A DNA stretch of 64,000 bases, taken from positions 69,936-133,935 of the forward strand of contig CAZBAV010000003.1 of assembly GCA_964489955.1 (NCBI GenBank), given 5' to 3'. Below, one piece after another: positions 36,151 through 45,574 of the stretch (its first letter is position 1; each line of letters opens with the position of its first letter). The notes under the pieces were generated by a model, which worked only from the letters and a program-made list of their open reading frames with translations, was not told the origin of the DNA and searched no databases. This stretch comes from Leadbetterella sp964489955. Its GTDB lineage: Bacteria; Bacteroidota; Bacteroidia; Cytophagales; Spirosomataceae. Position numbers and translations under genes: made by a program.

Positions 36151-37584
36151 ATGCAAAATAAAAGTACCAATTGGGCACAGTTTATCCCTCTCATTACTGT
36201 GTTCTTTTTCTGGGGTTTTGTGGCCGCCAGTAACGATATCCTGATTCCTGTTTTTAAGAAGGAATTTAATCTCACGCAATTTAAAAGCCAATTGGTCGCC
36301 TCTGCATTCTACGTAGCCTATACCGTAGGTTCTATCATTTATATGATTATCTCATCGGCTCTGAAAGTTGACCTTGTAAATAAGATCGGGTATAAAAATG
36401 GCTTAATATATGGTTTGGTGATTTCTGCCTTGGGTACATTGCTTTTCATTCCTGCTGCTAATGCTGGATCTTTCAACCTCATGATTTCGGCTCTGTTTAT
36501 TGTGGGTTTAGGCTTCTCTTTACAGCAGATTGTGGCCAACCCTTTGGCTATTTTAGTTGGCCCAAACGAAACGGGCAGCCAAAGGCTAACGATGGCCGGC
36601 GGTATCAATAACTTTGGTACCACCATAGGACCACTTATTGTAACCTTCGCCATTTTTGGTTCGGCAGCATCTTCAAACACCGAAGCCAGCATAGAGTCGG
36701 TTAAGATACCTTACTTGGTTTTAGGAGCGGTATTTATCTTGGTAGCCATAATGCTTAAGTTCTCTTCCTTACCAGATAAAGTAATAAGTGAAGAAACACA
36801 AGACTATTCGGGAGTAACATCAAGGGCTTCTGCATTTAGTTACCCTCAGTTAATCTTGGGTATGATTGCCATTTTTGTTTACGTAGGTGTAGAAGTAAGT
36901 ACTGCCTCTAACCTTCCGGCTTATATGGAAGAGTACTTAGGATTTTCTACCAAAGACACTGCACCATATATATCTCTTTATTGGGCATCTATGATGATTG
37001 GCCGCTGGACAGGTGCGGTAGACGCATTTGACTTTAGTGGCGGAACCAAGAAGATATTGCGTTTCCTAGCTCCGTATTTAGCTTTTGGCGTATTTCTCCT
37101 GGTAAACCTTATTGCCAAGCATGATATCTCTGCTTTTTATGTTTACGGTTTAGTAATAATTGTAATGATTATCTGTGATATCTTAAGCAAAGGAAACCCG
37201 GCAAGAATGCTACTTATTTTCTCACTGGCAGGGATTACTGCCCTACTTATAGGAATGATTACAGACGGAATGCTTTCTGTTTATGCTTTTACCAGCGTAG
37301 GTTTGTTTGTTTCTACACTGTGGCCGTGTATTTTTGCCTTGGCTATAAACGGGTTAGGAAAACATACAAACCAGGGTTCTGGTTTCTTGATCATGATGAT
37401 TTTTGGTGGCGGCATTATTGCTCCATTACAAGGTCTTTTGGCAGATAAAACTACTATCCACTTTAGTTTTATAGTAGGTGTGGCTTGTTTTGCTTACTTG
37501 GTGTTCTATGCTCTTAGGGTACCCAAAATATTAAAATCCCAAGGGATAGATCTTGGCAAAGTGAAGACTGAAGGCGGGCATTAA
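36151..37584 (+). CDS. FucP-like sugar:H+ symporter (MFS, FHS family)
   Basis: A 477-residue protein with about twelve membrane helices. It resembles the fucose/galactose/glucose permease group: FFFWGFVAASNDILIPVFKKEFNLTQFKSQLV near the N-terminus and NPLAILVGP in the first half are characteristic. It is expected to import a hexose or deoxyhexose with protons across the inner membrane; the sugar cannot be told from sequence. It follows hflX by 14 bp and ends in a bidirectional terminator shared with valS. Confidence 0.85.
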   Translation: MQNKSTNWAQFIPLITVFFFWGFVAASNDILIPVFKKEFNLTQFKSQLVASAFYVAYTVGSIIYMIISSALKVDLVNKIGYKNGLIYGLVISALGTLLFIPAANAGSFNLMISALFIVGLGFSLQQIVANPLAILVGPNETGSQRLTMAGGINNFGTTIGPLIVTFAIFGSAASSNTEASIESVKIPYLVLGAVFILVAIMLKFSSLPDKVISEETQDYSGVTSRASAFSYPQLILGMIAIFVYVGVEVSTASNLPAYMEEYLGFSTKDTAPYISLYWASMMIGRWTGAVDAFDFSGGTKKILRFLAPYLAFGVFLLVNLIAKHDISAFYVYGLVIIVMIICDILSKGNPARMLLIFSLAGITALLIGMITDGMLSVYAFTSVGLFVSTLWPCIFALAINGLGKHTNQGSGFLIMMIFGGGIIAPLQGLLADKTTIHFSFIVGVACFAYLVFYALRVPKILKSQGIDLGKVKTEGGH

Positions 37585-37610
37585 TAAAGCACTCTGTCTT
37601 TAATAGATAC

Positions 37611-37645
37611 AAAGAAAGCCCGCTGATAAACAGTGGGCTTTCTTG
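37611..37645. terminator. Bidirectional intrinsic terminator between the permease gene and valS
   Basis: AAGAAAGCCCGCTG pairs with CAGTGGGCTTTCTT (one G-T pair) around a 5-nt loop, with A- and T-rich flanks on both sides. It serves two converging genes. Confidence 0.85.
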
Positions 37646-37666
37646 TATTTCATAAACTAATAATTT

Positions 37667-40285
37667 CTATAACTTTCCTAACGCCTCCTCAATCGCTTTG
37701 ATTTTGGCTTCGGCGTCTGCAAGTTTCGCTCTTTCTCGCTCTATGATTTCGGGTTTCGCATTGGCTACAAACTTCTCGTTAGATAGTTTGGCTTCTACAG
37801 ACTTCTTAAAGCCTAGATTGTACTCCAGGTCTTTTTTAAGGTTTTCTCTTTCTGCTTCAGTATCTAAATTGTCTCCTAAATCTAGTCCAAATTCATCGCC
37901 TTTGATTACGTAGCTTATGCCTGTAACTTCGTCTGCATAAGCAATGGAAGAAATATTGGCTAGCTTCATAATCAAGCCTTCCATTTTTAAGTACTTCCCC
38001 GGAGCATTGGTCTTTATTTCAAGAGGTAAACTATCTTTCGGCGACAGCTGCTTGCTTTGGCGGGTATTACGCACCCACGATACCAATTCCAACAAAATAT
38101 CTACATCGGCAAGAATCTCCTCATCCACCTTTTTGGCTTTGGGGAAAGGCTGCACAGAAATAGATTCGCCCACAGTTCTTTCAGAGAGGTTTTGCCATAA
38201 TTCCTCCGAAATAAACGGAATAAACGGATGAGCTAAACGCATCAATTCATCAAAGAAACCAATAGTGGCTTCGTAAGTTTCCTGATCTATTGGTTGGCCA
38301 ACTCCATTTATATATGCCGGTTTTACCATCTCCAGATATTGCGAACAGAAGTCGTTCCATATGAGGTTATACATGGTAAGCAAGGCATCCGAAATACGGA
38401 ACTTCTCATAATGCTCCAGCGACTCAGCCACAGCTGCATTTAGTCTTGCTCTGAACCACTCCACAGCTATAGGATTAGCTTCGCCTTGGCCCACTTCCCA
38501 ACCTTTAACCAAACGGAAAGCGTTCCAGATTTTATTGGAGAAATTACGTCCTTGTTCTACTAGTTTCTCATCGTAAGGGAGGTCATTTCCTGCAGGAGAA
38601 CTGAACAACATCCCCGTACGAACAGCATCTGCTCCATATTGCTCAATTAAGTCTAATGGATCCGGTGAGTTTCCGAGCGACTTAGACATTTTTCGACCCT
38701 GTTTATCCCGAACAATGCCTGTAAGGTACACGTTTCTGAACGGAAGCGTGCCTTTGTATTCATATCCGGCAATAATCATCCTTGCCACCCAGAAGAACAG
38801 AATCTCAGGGGCAGTCACGAGGTCATTGGTAGGATAATAATATTTAATGTCTTCGTTTTCCGGGTCTTTAAAACCATCAAAAACCGAGATGGGCCATAAC
38901 CAGGAGCTGAACCACGTATCCAATACGTCTTCGTCTTGTGTAAAGTCTTCTGCTTTTACAGAAAGCCCTTTTTGAGTATTGGCAATATTCACGGCTTCTT
39001 CCAAGCTTCTGGCTACAATCACCGTTCCATCTGCTAGGTAATATGCCGGAATGCGATGTCCCCACCAAAGCTGACGACTGATGTTCCAGTCTCGCACGTT
39101 TTCCATCCAGTGGTTATACGTATTCTTAAACTTAGGCGGAATAAGTTTGATGGTATCGTTCATTACGTTTTCCCAGGCCGGCTTGCTTATGTCCTTCATT
39201 TTCAAGAACCACTGCAATGAGATTTTCGGCTCAATAACAGCTCCAGTTCTTTCTGATGTTCCCACATTAGACTTATAATCTTCAACCTTTATTAAATTGC
39301 CGGACTCTTCCAGAAGTTTTATGATTTTCTTACGTGCCACAAAACGGTCTTCGCCTACCAAAATCTGAGCTTTTTCGTTAAGTTTAGCATCGTCTGTCAA
39401 TAAATCTATAACTTCCAGTCCGTGTTTTTCTCCTAAAAGAAAGTCGTTTTGGTCATGGGCAGGCGTTACTTTTAAGCAACCCGTACCAAACTCCATTTCT
39501 ACGTATTCATCGGCAATAACCTTGATTTCTTTGTTTATTAAAGGAATTAATACCGTTTTGCCAATTACGTCTTTATAGCGTTCGTCGTTCGGATTTACAC
39601 AAATGGCGGCGTCGGCCATGATGGTTTCCGGGCGGGTTGTAGCTATGGTTAACCCTTCTGTACTGTTCGGGAAAAGGTACTTTATATAAACCAGCCTCGA
39701 AGCCGTTTCTTTAGCAATTACCTCTTCGTCTGAAACTGTAGTTTTAGCTTCCGGGTCCCAGTTTACCATGCGGTAACCCCTGTATATTTTACCTCTGTTA
39801 TATAAATCTACAAATACCTCTATTACGGCATCGTACAGGCTCGGTTCCATGGTAAAACGGGTACGATCCCAGTCACATGAAGCACCCAGTTTGCGTAATT
39901 GCTTGAGTATTATTCCACCGTACTTTTCTGTCCACTCCCAGCAATACCCTAGAAATTCTTCGCGACTAAGGTCTGCTTTATTAATGCCCTTCTCCTTTAG
40001 CATAGCCACCACTTTGGCTTCTGTGGCTATAGAAGCGTGGTCTGTACCAGGAACCCAGCAAGCCTCTTTTCCTTCCATCCGGGCCTTGCGGACCAGTACG
40101 TCCTGGATAGTATTGTTCAACATGTGACCCATGTGAAGTACTCCTGTAACGTTTGGCGGAGGAATGACGACGGTGTACGGCTCTTTTTCCGGATTAGGTT
40201 TTGAACTGAAGAATTTGTTTTCTTCCCAGTAAGCGTACCACTTGTCTTCGATTTCCTTTGGACTGTAGGTTTTTGAGATTTCCAT
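37667..40285 (-). CDS. valS: Valyl-tRNA synthetase
   Basis: An 872-residue class I synthetase that charges tRNA-Val. The HIGH-type motif is in PPPNVTGVLHMGHMLNN near residue 45, and the KMSKS motif is in GRKMSKSLGNS near residue 530. Between them lies the CP1 editing domain (TIATTRPETIMADAAI). An anticodon-binding domain and a C-terminal coiled coil (NLKKDLEYNLGFKKSVEAKLSNEKFV) complete the family architecture. Full length. Confidence 0.97.
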   Translation of the reverse strand: MEISKTYSPKEIEDKWYAYWEENKFFSSKPNPEKEPYTVVIPPPNVTGVLHMGHMLNNTIQDVLVRKARMEGKEACWVPGTDHASIATEAKVVAMLKEKGINKADLSREEFLGYCWEWTEKYGGIILKQLRKLGASCDWDRTRFTMEPSLYDAVIEVFVDLYNRGKIYRGYRMVNWDPEAKTTVSDEEVIAKETASRLVYIKYLFPNSTEGLTIATTRPETIMADAAICVNPNDERYKDVIGKTVLIPLINKEIKVIADEYVEMEFGTGCLKVTPAHDQNDFLLGEKHGLEVIDLLTDDAKLNEKAQILVGEDRFVARKKIIKLLEESGNLIKVEDYKSNVGTSERTGAVIEPKISLQWFLKMKDISKPAWENVMNDTIKLIPPKFKNTYNHWMENVRDWNISRQLWWGHRIPAYYLADGTVIVARSLEEAVNIANTQKGLSVKAEDFTQDEDVLDTWFSSWLWPISVFDGFKDPENEDIKYYYPTNDLVTAPEILFFWVARMIIAGYEYKGTLPFRNVYLTGIVRDKQGRKMSKSLGNSPDPLDLIEQYGADAVRTGMLFSSPAGNDLPYDEKLVEQGRNFSNKIWNAFRLVKGWEVGQGEANPIAVEWFRARLNAAVAESLEHYEKFRISDALLTMYNLIWNDFCSQYLEMVKPAYINGVGQPIDQETYEATIGFFDELMRLAHPFIPFISEELWQNLSERTVGESISVQPFPKAKKVDEEILADVDILLELVSWVRNTRQSKQLSPKDSLPLEIKTNAPGKYLKMEGLIMKLANISSIAYADEVTGISYVIKGDEFGLDLGDNLDTEAERENLKKDLEYNLGFKKSVEAKLSNEKFVANAKPEIIERERAKLADAEAKIKAIEEALGKL

Positions 40286-40340
40286 TACTTGTGTTTAAAA
40301 TAATTTGCAAAAGTAAGAAAAAATGGGGAGAGAACAGCTG

Positions 40341-40374
40341 AGGGATGGTAAGTGATGAGGGATAAATGATGGTG
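40341..40374. repeat. Imperfect heptanucleotide repeat tract upstream of valS
   Basis: The tract reads in 7-nt steps as variants of GATGAGT (GATGGTA, AGTGATG, AGGGATA, AATGATG). The same kind of tract occurs at 48069-48097 and 48481-48519. The surrounding 284-bp gap (40286-40569) holds no gene. Confidence 0.5.
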
Positions 40375-40569
40375 TTTATGTATATCTTGCTACTAATTGA
40401 AATAGATTTAGTGTATGAGGTTTTTAACACAATCATTACATTGACCACATAGTATAGGTAAAACAAATGTAGAACTAGACTATGGAAATCCAAAAATAAA
40501 AACAAAGTATAGGAGGCTCTACATAAATCATGAGAGGAGTTGAGATAAGTAGAATTTTGACTTCCTGAC

Positions 40570-42585
40570 TTACACTTTGTGCCGCATAGCTATTTTCTTC
40601 GATATGGATTCGGAGTCGTAAATTAGCCGGGTAACATTAGAAATTCTTTCTTTCAAAACTGCTGGCTCTTCTTGGGCATCGGGTTTGGTTATGTTTATAG
40701 ACAAGCCCACCAATAAGGCATTAATTCTATAGGCCAAAGACTGTAAATGGTTGATTTCGGCTATGAACTGTTTACCTATCACAGGTTCTTTAGAAAGCTG
40801 TTCGAGGGAATCGTAAGATTGAGCAAGGGAAGTTTGGGTAAACTTTCTCAATAACCTCAGGTCATAAAAATTCACATCGTCGGCTTGTAAGTTTTCCCTA
40901 ATTTTTTGCAGATAATTTTTAAAGTTCTTAATCAAAGATTCTGTGGTTTTTTCTATAGCTCGATAGTGGTTTATAGGAATAGCCAACGTGCCCAGTATGG
41001 CCAAGACAGCACCTATGAGCGTAAACGCAAATCGGCTACCGAGAATAGATGCGGTATCGCCATTGTAGAGTTTTTGGCCCAAAACAATACAAATAGTGAT
41101 GAAAATAACGCAAACAAGGTAGTTTGGCCTGTTAAAAACCAAAAACAGGTAAAGAGAAATAAGAGCGATTCCAAGTAAGACGACCGGGTGTTTAATTGTA
41201 AGCAGTAAAACAATACTTACCGCCAAACCTATAAAAGAGCCTATGATTCGCTGGCGGTTTCGCTTTTGGGTTACATTATAAGATGGCCGTGCTACCAATA
41301 TGATAGTTAATATAATCCAAGAAGCATACCTGAACTCAGGTAACAAATAGCCTATTAATCCGCTAAAAACCAAAAGAATAGCCATCCGTACGGAGTAAAC
41401 AAAGACCGGAGACTTAAAATTAAGGCTGTTGAGAACCGTTCTAAGATTACTTTTAGGCGGAGCAAAGTCTGCGTAATTTTTACTTTCTACCCACGACTGC
41501 TTGTTTACAATTTCATCTGATTTTATTAACCCTAAAATACCCGAAATCTGCTCCAAATGAGTCGAAATAGACATTATCAAACTTTTCGTTTCGCCAGATG
41601 TGCACTCTCCGTTTATATGAAGTTGTTTAATTATAGCTTCTAATTCTTCACGTCTTTGTGGTTCAATTGTGCTTTTCTTACTAGATAAACGCAGCTTCTC
41701 CGTTTCGTCTGCCATGATAGATAAGGCTATACGTATCAGAGGCAAGGTATTGGTATCTTTCAGGACTTTTCTTACTGTCTCATAATCTGTATCTATGGCC
41801 ATAAGAAGTTCATACAGATCTACCAAATGATAAAGTTTTGTAAGCCAAGCCTGAGTTACTTGGTTCTCCGAGTTCACTAGCTCTTTCTCACGGAGAAGCA
41901 AAGAGCGTACAGTCTCAAGCTGGTCGCTCACTTTCACGTGCAGCATGCTTAGGTCCTTGTACGTTTTGTTTAATGCTGAGTTTTCATCGTAACAATCTAT
42001 CTTTAACCTCAACAAGTTAGCCATGTTTTCTATGCCTTCATCTATAGCAAAACTTAAAGAGCGATAAGGGAAAAGTTGGACCTGTATAATTGAAATAATA
42101 AAAGAAACGGCACTTCCACAAAGAAAACCAAATGTAAAAAAAGTAGGGTCTGATGGCCGTAAACCTATGGTAAAACTAGCCACTACCAAACCTAGGTTTC
42201 CTACTACGCTTATTCTAAAACCAAATAAAGAGATAATGGTATAAACAAACCCCAGAATCCCCAAAAGCAAAACCAGCACCCAGCTGTCTGTAGAAAAGTA
42301 GAAGGAGGTTAAAATAGCCGTAATAGCAAAGATGGGGAATGCCCATTTTACGGTACGTAATTTATCTTGTCTGTTTCCCGGAATATCAGTAAGTGAGGCC
42401 AGTAAAGCCCCTACCCCAAAAGCTATAGCGAAGTCTAGATTTACTAAATAATAGAGAATTATACTAGGGATGACAATTATTAAAATATTCCGCAAGGAAT
42501 CCTTACTAGATTCCTTCTTAAAAAGGAGCTTAACTTTATCCAATTTATAGTTGTAAGATGTATGTTGTTTTAATGAAGTGTGCAA
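40570..42585 (-). CDS. FUSC/YccS-family inner-membrane protein
   Basis: A 671-residue protein with two clusters of membrane helices (residues about 30-165 and 395-520) separated by, and followed by, soluble helical domains. This is the FUSC / YccS / AaeB-like layout, where some members export aromatic acids; the substrate here is unknown. The second cluster includes FRYASWIILTIILVARPSYNVTQKR and IGSFIGLAVSIVLL. There is no ATG at the 5' end; TTG at 42585 is the most upstream usual start, with another TTG 14 codons further in. It follows the cyclo-ligase gene with about 50 bp between on the same strand. Confidence 0.75.
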   Translation of the reverse strand: MHTSLKQHTSYNYKLDKVKLLFKKESSKDSLRNILIIVIPSIILYYLVNLDFAIAFGVGALLASLTDIPGNRQDKLRTVKWAFPIFAITAILTSFYFSTDSWVLVLLLGILGFVYTIISLFGFRISVVGNLGLVVASFTIGLRPSDPTFFTFGFLCGSAVSFIISIIQVQLFPYRSLSFAIDEGIENMANLLRLKIDCYDENSALNKTYKDLSMLHVKVSDQLETVRSLLLREKELVNSENQVTQAWLTKLYHLVDLYELLMAIDTDYETVRKVLKDTNTLPLIRIALSIMADETEKLRLSSKKSTIEPQRREELEAIIKQLHINGECTSGETKSLIMSISTHLEQISGILGLIKSDEIVNKQSWVESKNYADFAPPKSNLRTVLNSLNFKSPVFVYSVRMAILLVFSGLIGYLLPEFRYASWIILTIILVARPSYNVTQKRNRQRIIGSFIGLAVSIVLLLTIKHPVVLLGIALISLYLFLVFNRPNYLVCVIFITICIVLGQKLYNGDTASILGSRFAFTLIGAVLAILGTLAIPINHYRAIEKTTESLIKNFKNYLQKIRENLQADDVNFYDLRLLRKFTQTSLAQSYDSLEQLSKEPVIGKQFIAEINHLQSLAYRINALLVGLSINITKPDAQEEPAVLKERISNVTRLIYDSESISKKIAMRHKV

Positions 42586-42634
42586 AATTACGAAATTTAA
42601 TCGTTTTTAGGAAAAACCAAATATCAATAGTACC

Positions 42635-43222
42635 TCAAAAACTAAACACACGCTCAGCAGTAATACAATAGTCCATCTTTATATCACGTGGGTCTACATC
42701 CGTAATTAAATCAATTGGCTCAAGAAGAGAAAGTCCTATTTTAGTAGCATGCGAGTAAGCTAAAAACCTATCATAATAGCCTTTCCCGTAACCTACCCTG
42801 TTTCCTGTTTTATCAAATGCAAGGAGAGGAATTAAAACCAAAATATCTTCTTTTTCAAACTTGTCAAAGAATGCTTTGGAATCTAAAGCTTCTGAAACAT
42901 CCGAAGGTTCTTCTATACCCCATTGGTTTTTTTCCAGAACCGTATCGGTTTTATAAAGTATGTGAAGCATTTCTCCGTTTTCGAGACTTTTAGATATATA
43001 TATGTCTGTCGGGAAATCTTTTTTCAGTGTTTCTATAATGAATGAGGTATCGGGTTCATTGTTCTTTTTAATGGGCAAAAAAACATGAACAACTGAGAAC
43101 CGGTGGATAGGAATACGGCTAAATAACAAGTTGGAAATAGCCTTGCTTTTTGCTTCTACATCCTCCGAAGAAAGAGCCTTTCTTAGATTTTTATATTGTT
43201 CTCTAATTTCGATTTTATTCAT
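42635..43222 (-). CDS. 5-formyltetrahydrofolate cyclo-ligase
   Basis: A 195-residue ATP-dependent enzyme that converts 5-formyl-THF to 5,10-methenyl-THF. Family signatures are the N-terminal IREQYKNLRKAL and the phosphate-binding segment FDKTGNRVGYGKGYYDRFLA near the C-terminus. The start ATG at 43222 (MNKIEIREQYK) is preferred over an upstream ATG at 43255. The E. coli homologue sits next to 6S RNA; no such RNA is apparent here. Confidence 0.9.
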   Translation of the reverse strand: MNKIEIREQYKNLRKALSSEDVEAKSKAISNLLFSRIPIHRFSVVHVFLPIKKNNEPDTSFIIETLKKDFPTDIYISKSLENGEMLHILYKTDTVLEKNQWGIEEPSDVSEALDSKAFFDKFEKEDILVLIPLLAFDKTGNRVGYGKGYYDRFLAYSHATKIGLSLLEPIDLITDVDPRDIKMDYCITAERVFSF

Positions 43223-43275
43223 GATATACAAATATTCTAATTGACTTAGCCACAAAAAAGTAAGGTTCCCTAGTC

Positions 43276-44250
43276 TTAATCTCTATTGGTAACTACACGT
43301 ATTATTGCACTAGTCCATTGCTGAAACCACTCTTCCGGATATCTATGAGAAACTACAAAATCCTCCTCGAAGTGCCTTACGTTTTGTTTCAAGTCTTTTT
43401 TCATTTTAGTAAAACGTTCAGGGCTAAATTGAAGATTTTTATCAAGAAAGTTTTCGATAACTCCCTCATAATCTGTTCTAATAGATTCAAGTTCAGCGTC
43501 TAGTTCCTGTAATTGTTGCTCCAGAAGTTTGATATGCCGTTTTAATATTTCATCTGCAAGATCGGTTGTTTCCGTATCATTAAGGTATTCTGTTTGAAGT
43601 TTTAGGAGTTCTAAAAAATTATCCGATTGATGGGCTTTCGTAATCTTAGAGCTGATTTCGTTATATTCTTCTTTCAGAACTGTATCTTGAACCTTATCTG
43701 GGTGAAACCTCTTCATTAGCTTCAGGTAAATTGCTTTTGCACTTTTCCCTAAGGCTTTTTCTTCTCGGGCTTGATTCCGTTGTTTTTTTTGTTCTTCTCT
43801 TTTAAAATCCTCTTCAAAATAATTTTCTCCGGTATCTATTCTTTCTTGAGACAGTTGGTTCTCGTCCCTATTTTTCACTTCATAATTTTGACCTGCATAT
43901 TTTTGATACAGAGATTTCAGATTGTCAGAATTATCCGTGAGCTTAGGAATGAGGTAAGCGATTTCAGAGACCATATATTCATCAAAATTCCTTTGATCCT
44001 TTTTCTTGATGCCCAATTCATCAGCTAACTCATCCAGCCTAAAAAGCTTCTTTTTTCTGCCATCTATTTCCTTATTTATCAATGGTCTAAGCTCAGACTC
44101 TACTTTAGGTAATATGATTTTAATACTTTCTTTTAGCGTGTTTACTTGAACTTGCCGTGTTTCAAGATTTTGAGAAAGTTTGTCGAATTGGAGCTGAATC
44201 CTACTTTTTTTCTTAGATGGAGTTGTTGATTTTATAAGGTTTTCAGCCAT
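43276..44250 (-). CDS. J-domain (DnaJ-like) protein of unknown role
   Basis: A 324-residue, highly charged soluble protein. A J domain lies in the centre (about residues 165-215): AIYLKLMKRFHPDKVQ has the HPD tripeptide needed to stimulate Hsp70. Both flanks are predicted coiled coil (KLSQNLETRQVQVNTLKESI; KLLEQQLQELDAELESIRTDYEGV). There is no Gly/Phe or zinc region, so it is not DnaJ itself. A TATTTTTG -7 element on the minus strand at 44275-44268 is 18 bp before the start. The cyclo-ligase gene is 53 bp downstream. Confidence 0.75.
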   Translation of the reverse strand: MAENLIKSTTPSKKKSRIQLQFDKLSQNLETRQVQVNTLKESIKIILPKVESELRPLINKEIDGRKKKLFRLDELADELGIKKKDQRNFDEYMVSEIAYLIPKLTDNSDNLKSLYQKYAGQNYEVKNRDENQLSQERIDTGENYFEEDFKREEQKKQRNQAREEKALGKSAKAIYLKLMKRFHPDKVQDTVLKEEYNEISSKITKAHQSDNFLELLKLQTEYLNDTETTDLADEILKRHIKLLEQQLQELDAELESIRTDYEGVIENFLDKNLQFSPERFTKMKKDLKQNVRHFEEDFVVSHRYPEEWFQQWTSAIIRVVTNRD

Positions 44251-44290
44251 GTTTTTTGATTATTAATCAAAAATAATCATTTCAGACAAA

Positions 44291-44315
44291 CAAAAAAAGC
44301 AGCCTTCCAGCTGCT
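44291..44315 (-). terminator. Terminator of the TolC-HlyD-permease operon
   Basis: On the minus strand AGCAGC and GCTGCT form a 6-bp stem with a 6-nt loop, followed by six T residues (plus-strand A run 44292-44297). Confidence 0.75.
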
Positions 44316-44325
44316 AAATTTCGGT

Positions 44326-45495
44326 TTAATCATTTGCGTGTTTCTTTTTGCTCTTATAAATACTGAACTTCACCAAAGCCCAGGAAACTGAACCGTATGC
44401 CAATATTTGGTACGTCATAGTTTTCAGACTTGGGGCTATATCTGCCAAACTAGCCTTTTGATAAAGCATCATTTTGTGGGCTTCCAGAAATGGAGTCAAA
44501 GGAATGGCCGAACTAAAATTCCGGATACCTACAGGCATAGCTTCTAAAGGCCAGCTGTACCCGCCCATTATAAAGGCCGGAGCGGCTATCAACATCAATA
44601 TCTGAGTGGCTCTTAAAGAGTTTTTGAAAAATACGCTCAAACAAATTCCTAACATACTTACAGCAAGCACAAAAAATGCGGTATTTACAATAAACGGCCA
44701 AACACTATACGGCATGGGAGCATTAAAAACCTTATGGAAAAAATAGAACATAACGGCTATTCCTACAGAAAACACCCAAAACGGAATGGCTTTGATCAAA
44801 ATCATTTCCGAGGCCCAATCCGTACGACTTAAAAGTTCTTTATGGAAGGTTCTGTTTTCAAATTCACGAGCAAAACTGACCGCAAGTCCCAACAACAATA
44901 TCTGCTGGAAGACCACCATAATCATGCCCGGCCACATATAAGTAAAGTAGTTGGCACTGGGATTGAATAGCCGGATATAGTTAGCTTTAAACGGCTCATA
45001 GCTTTGTGACGCCTGGAGGTCACTCATCCCTTTTTTCTTTAATCCCGACATCTCTACACCTGCACTAAACGAGCCGATGGTCATCTGTGCTGCACTTGAA
45101 GCCAAATTAGCGGTGAGTAGATTAGTAGTGTTTACGTAGGTATTCACTTCGGGATATTTCTTCTGTAAAACATCCGCTTCGAACCTATCAGGAATAACCA
45201 CAGCAAGTACTGCTTTTTTTGTAATTAAATCTTCATTCGTAAACGTGTTTTCGTATTTCAGTTCTACGATTTTCAGTTTCTCGCTTTCGCTCAGCATGTC
45301 TACTAACTGGTTGCTTAATGGTGTATTATCTTGGTCAATCACTAGGATTGGAAGATCCTGTACTTTCCCTTCTTTGTACACCATAGCTACCAAAACAGCA
45401 TATACAATCGGTGCCAAAATAAAGACCGAAACCAGAGTTGAATCTTTAAAAAACCGCTGAAACTCCCTTTTTAGTAATATGATAAAATTTTTCAT
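44326..45495 (-). CDS. ABC-2 type transporter permease (YhhJ/YbhR-like)
   Basis: A 389-residue membrane protein with one N-terminal membrane segment, a large periplasmic domain (residues about 45-190) and five C-terminal membrane segments, the layout of ABC-2 exporters. ILLKREFQRFFKDSTL and GGYSWPLEAMP are typical. It is the last gene of a unit with a HlyD-type lipoprotein and a TolC-type outer-membrane protein, so it should drive export of a small molecule or drug across both membranes. No ATPase gene is found next to it. Confidence 0.85.
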   Translation of the reverse strand: MKNFIILLKREFQRFFKDSTLVSVFILAPIVYAVLVAMVYKEGKVQDLPILVIDQDNTPLSNQLVDMLSESEKLKIVELKYENTFTNEDLITKKAVLAVVIPDRFEADVLQKKYPEVNTYVNTTNLLTANLASSAAQMTIGSFSAGVEMSGLKKKGMSDLQASQSYEPFKANYIRLFNPSANYFTYMWPGMIMVVFQQILLLGLAVSFAREFENRTFHKELLSRTDWASEMILIKAIPFWVFSVGIAVMFYFFHKVFNAPMPYSVWPFIVNTAFFVLAVSMLGICLSVFFKNSLRATQILMLIAAPAFIMGGYSWPLEAMPVGIRNFSSAIPLTPFLEAHKMMLYQKASLADIAPSLKTMTYQILAYGSVSWALVKFSIYKSKKKHAND

Positions 45496-45574
45496 TTTCT
45501 TAGAATTTAAGGTGACAGTTTATCGGTGGTAATCTTACGTATAAAGCCACCCCACAAACTCAGGTCACTAGATC

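Noticed and set aside
40194..40505. 103-codon minus-strand open frame upstream of valS
   Set aside because: It overlaps the valS start in another frame, is low in complexity, and contains the heptad repeat tract; no protein-like features.
42635..43300. 6S RNA next to the 5-formyltetrahydrofolate cyclo-ligase gene, as in E. coli
   Set aside because: Only about 50 bp of non-coding DNA lies on each side, too short for a 6S RNA.
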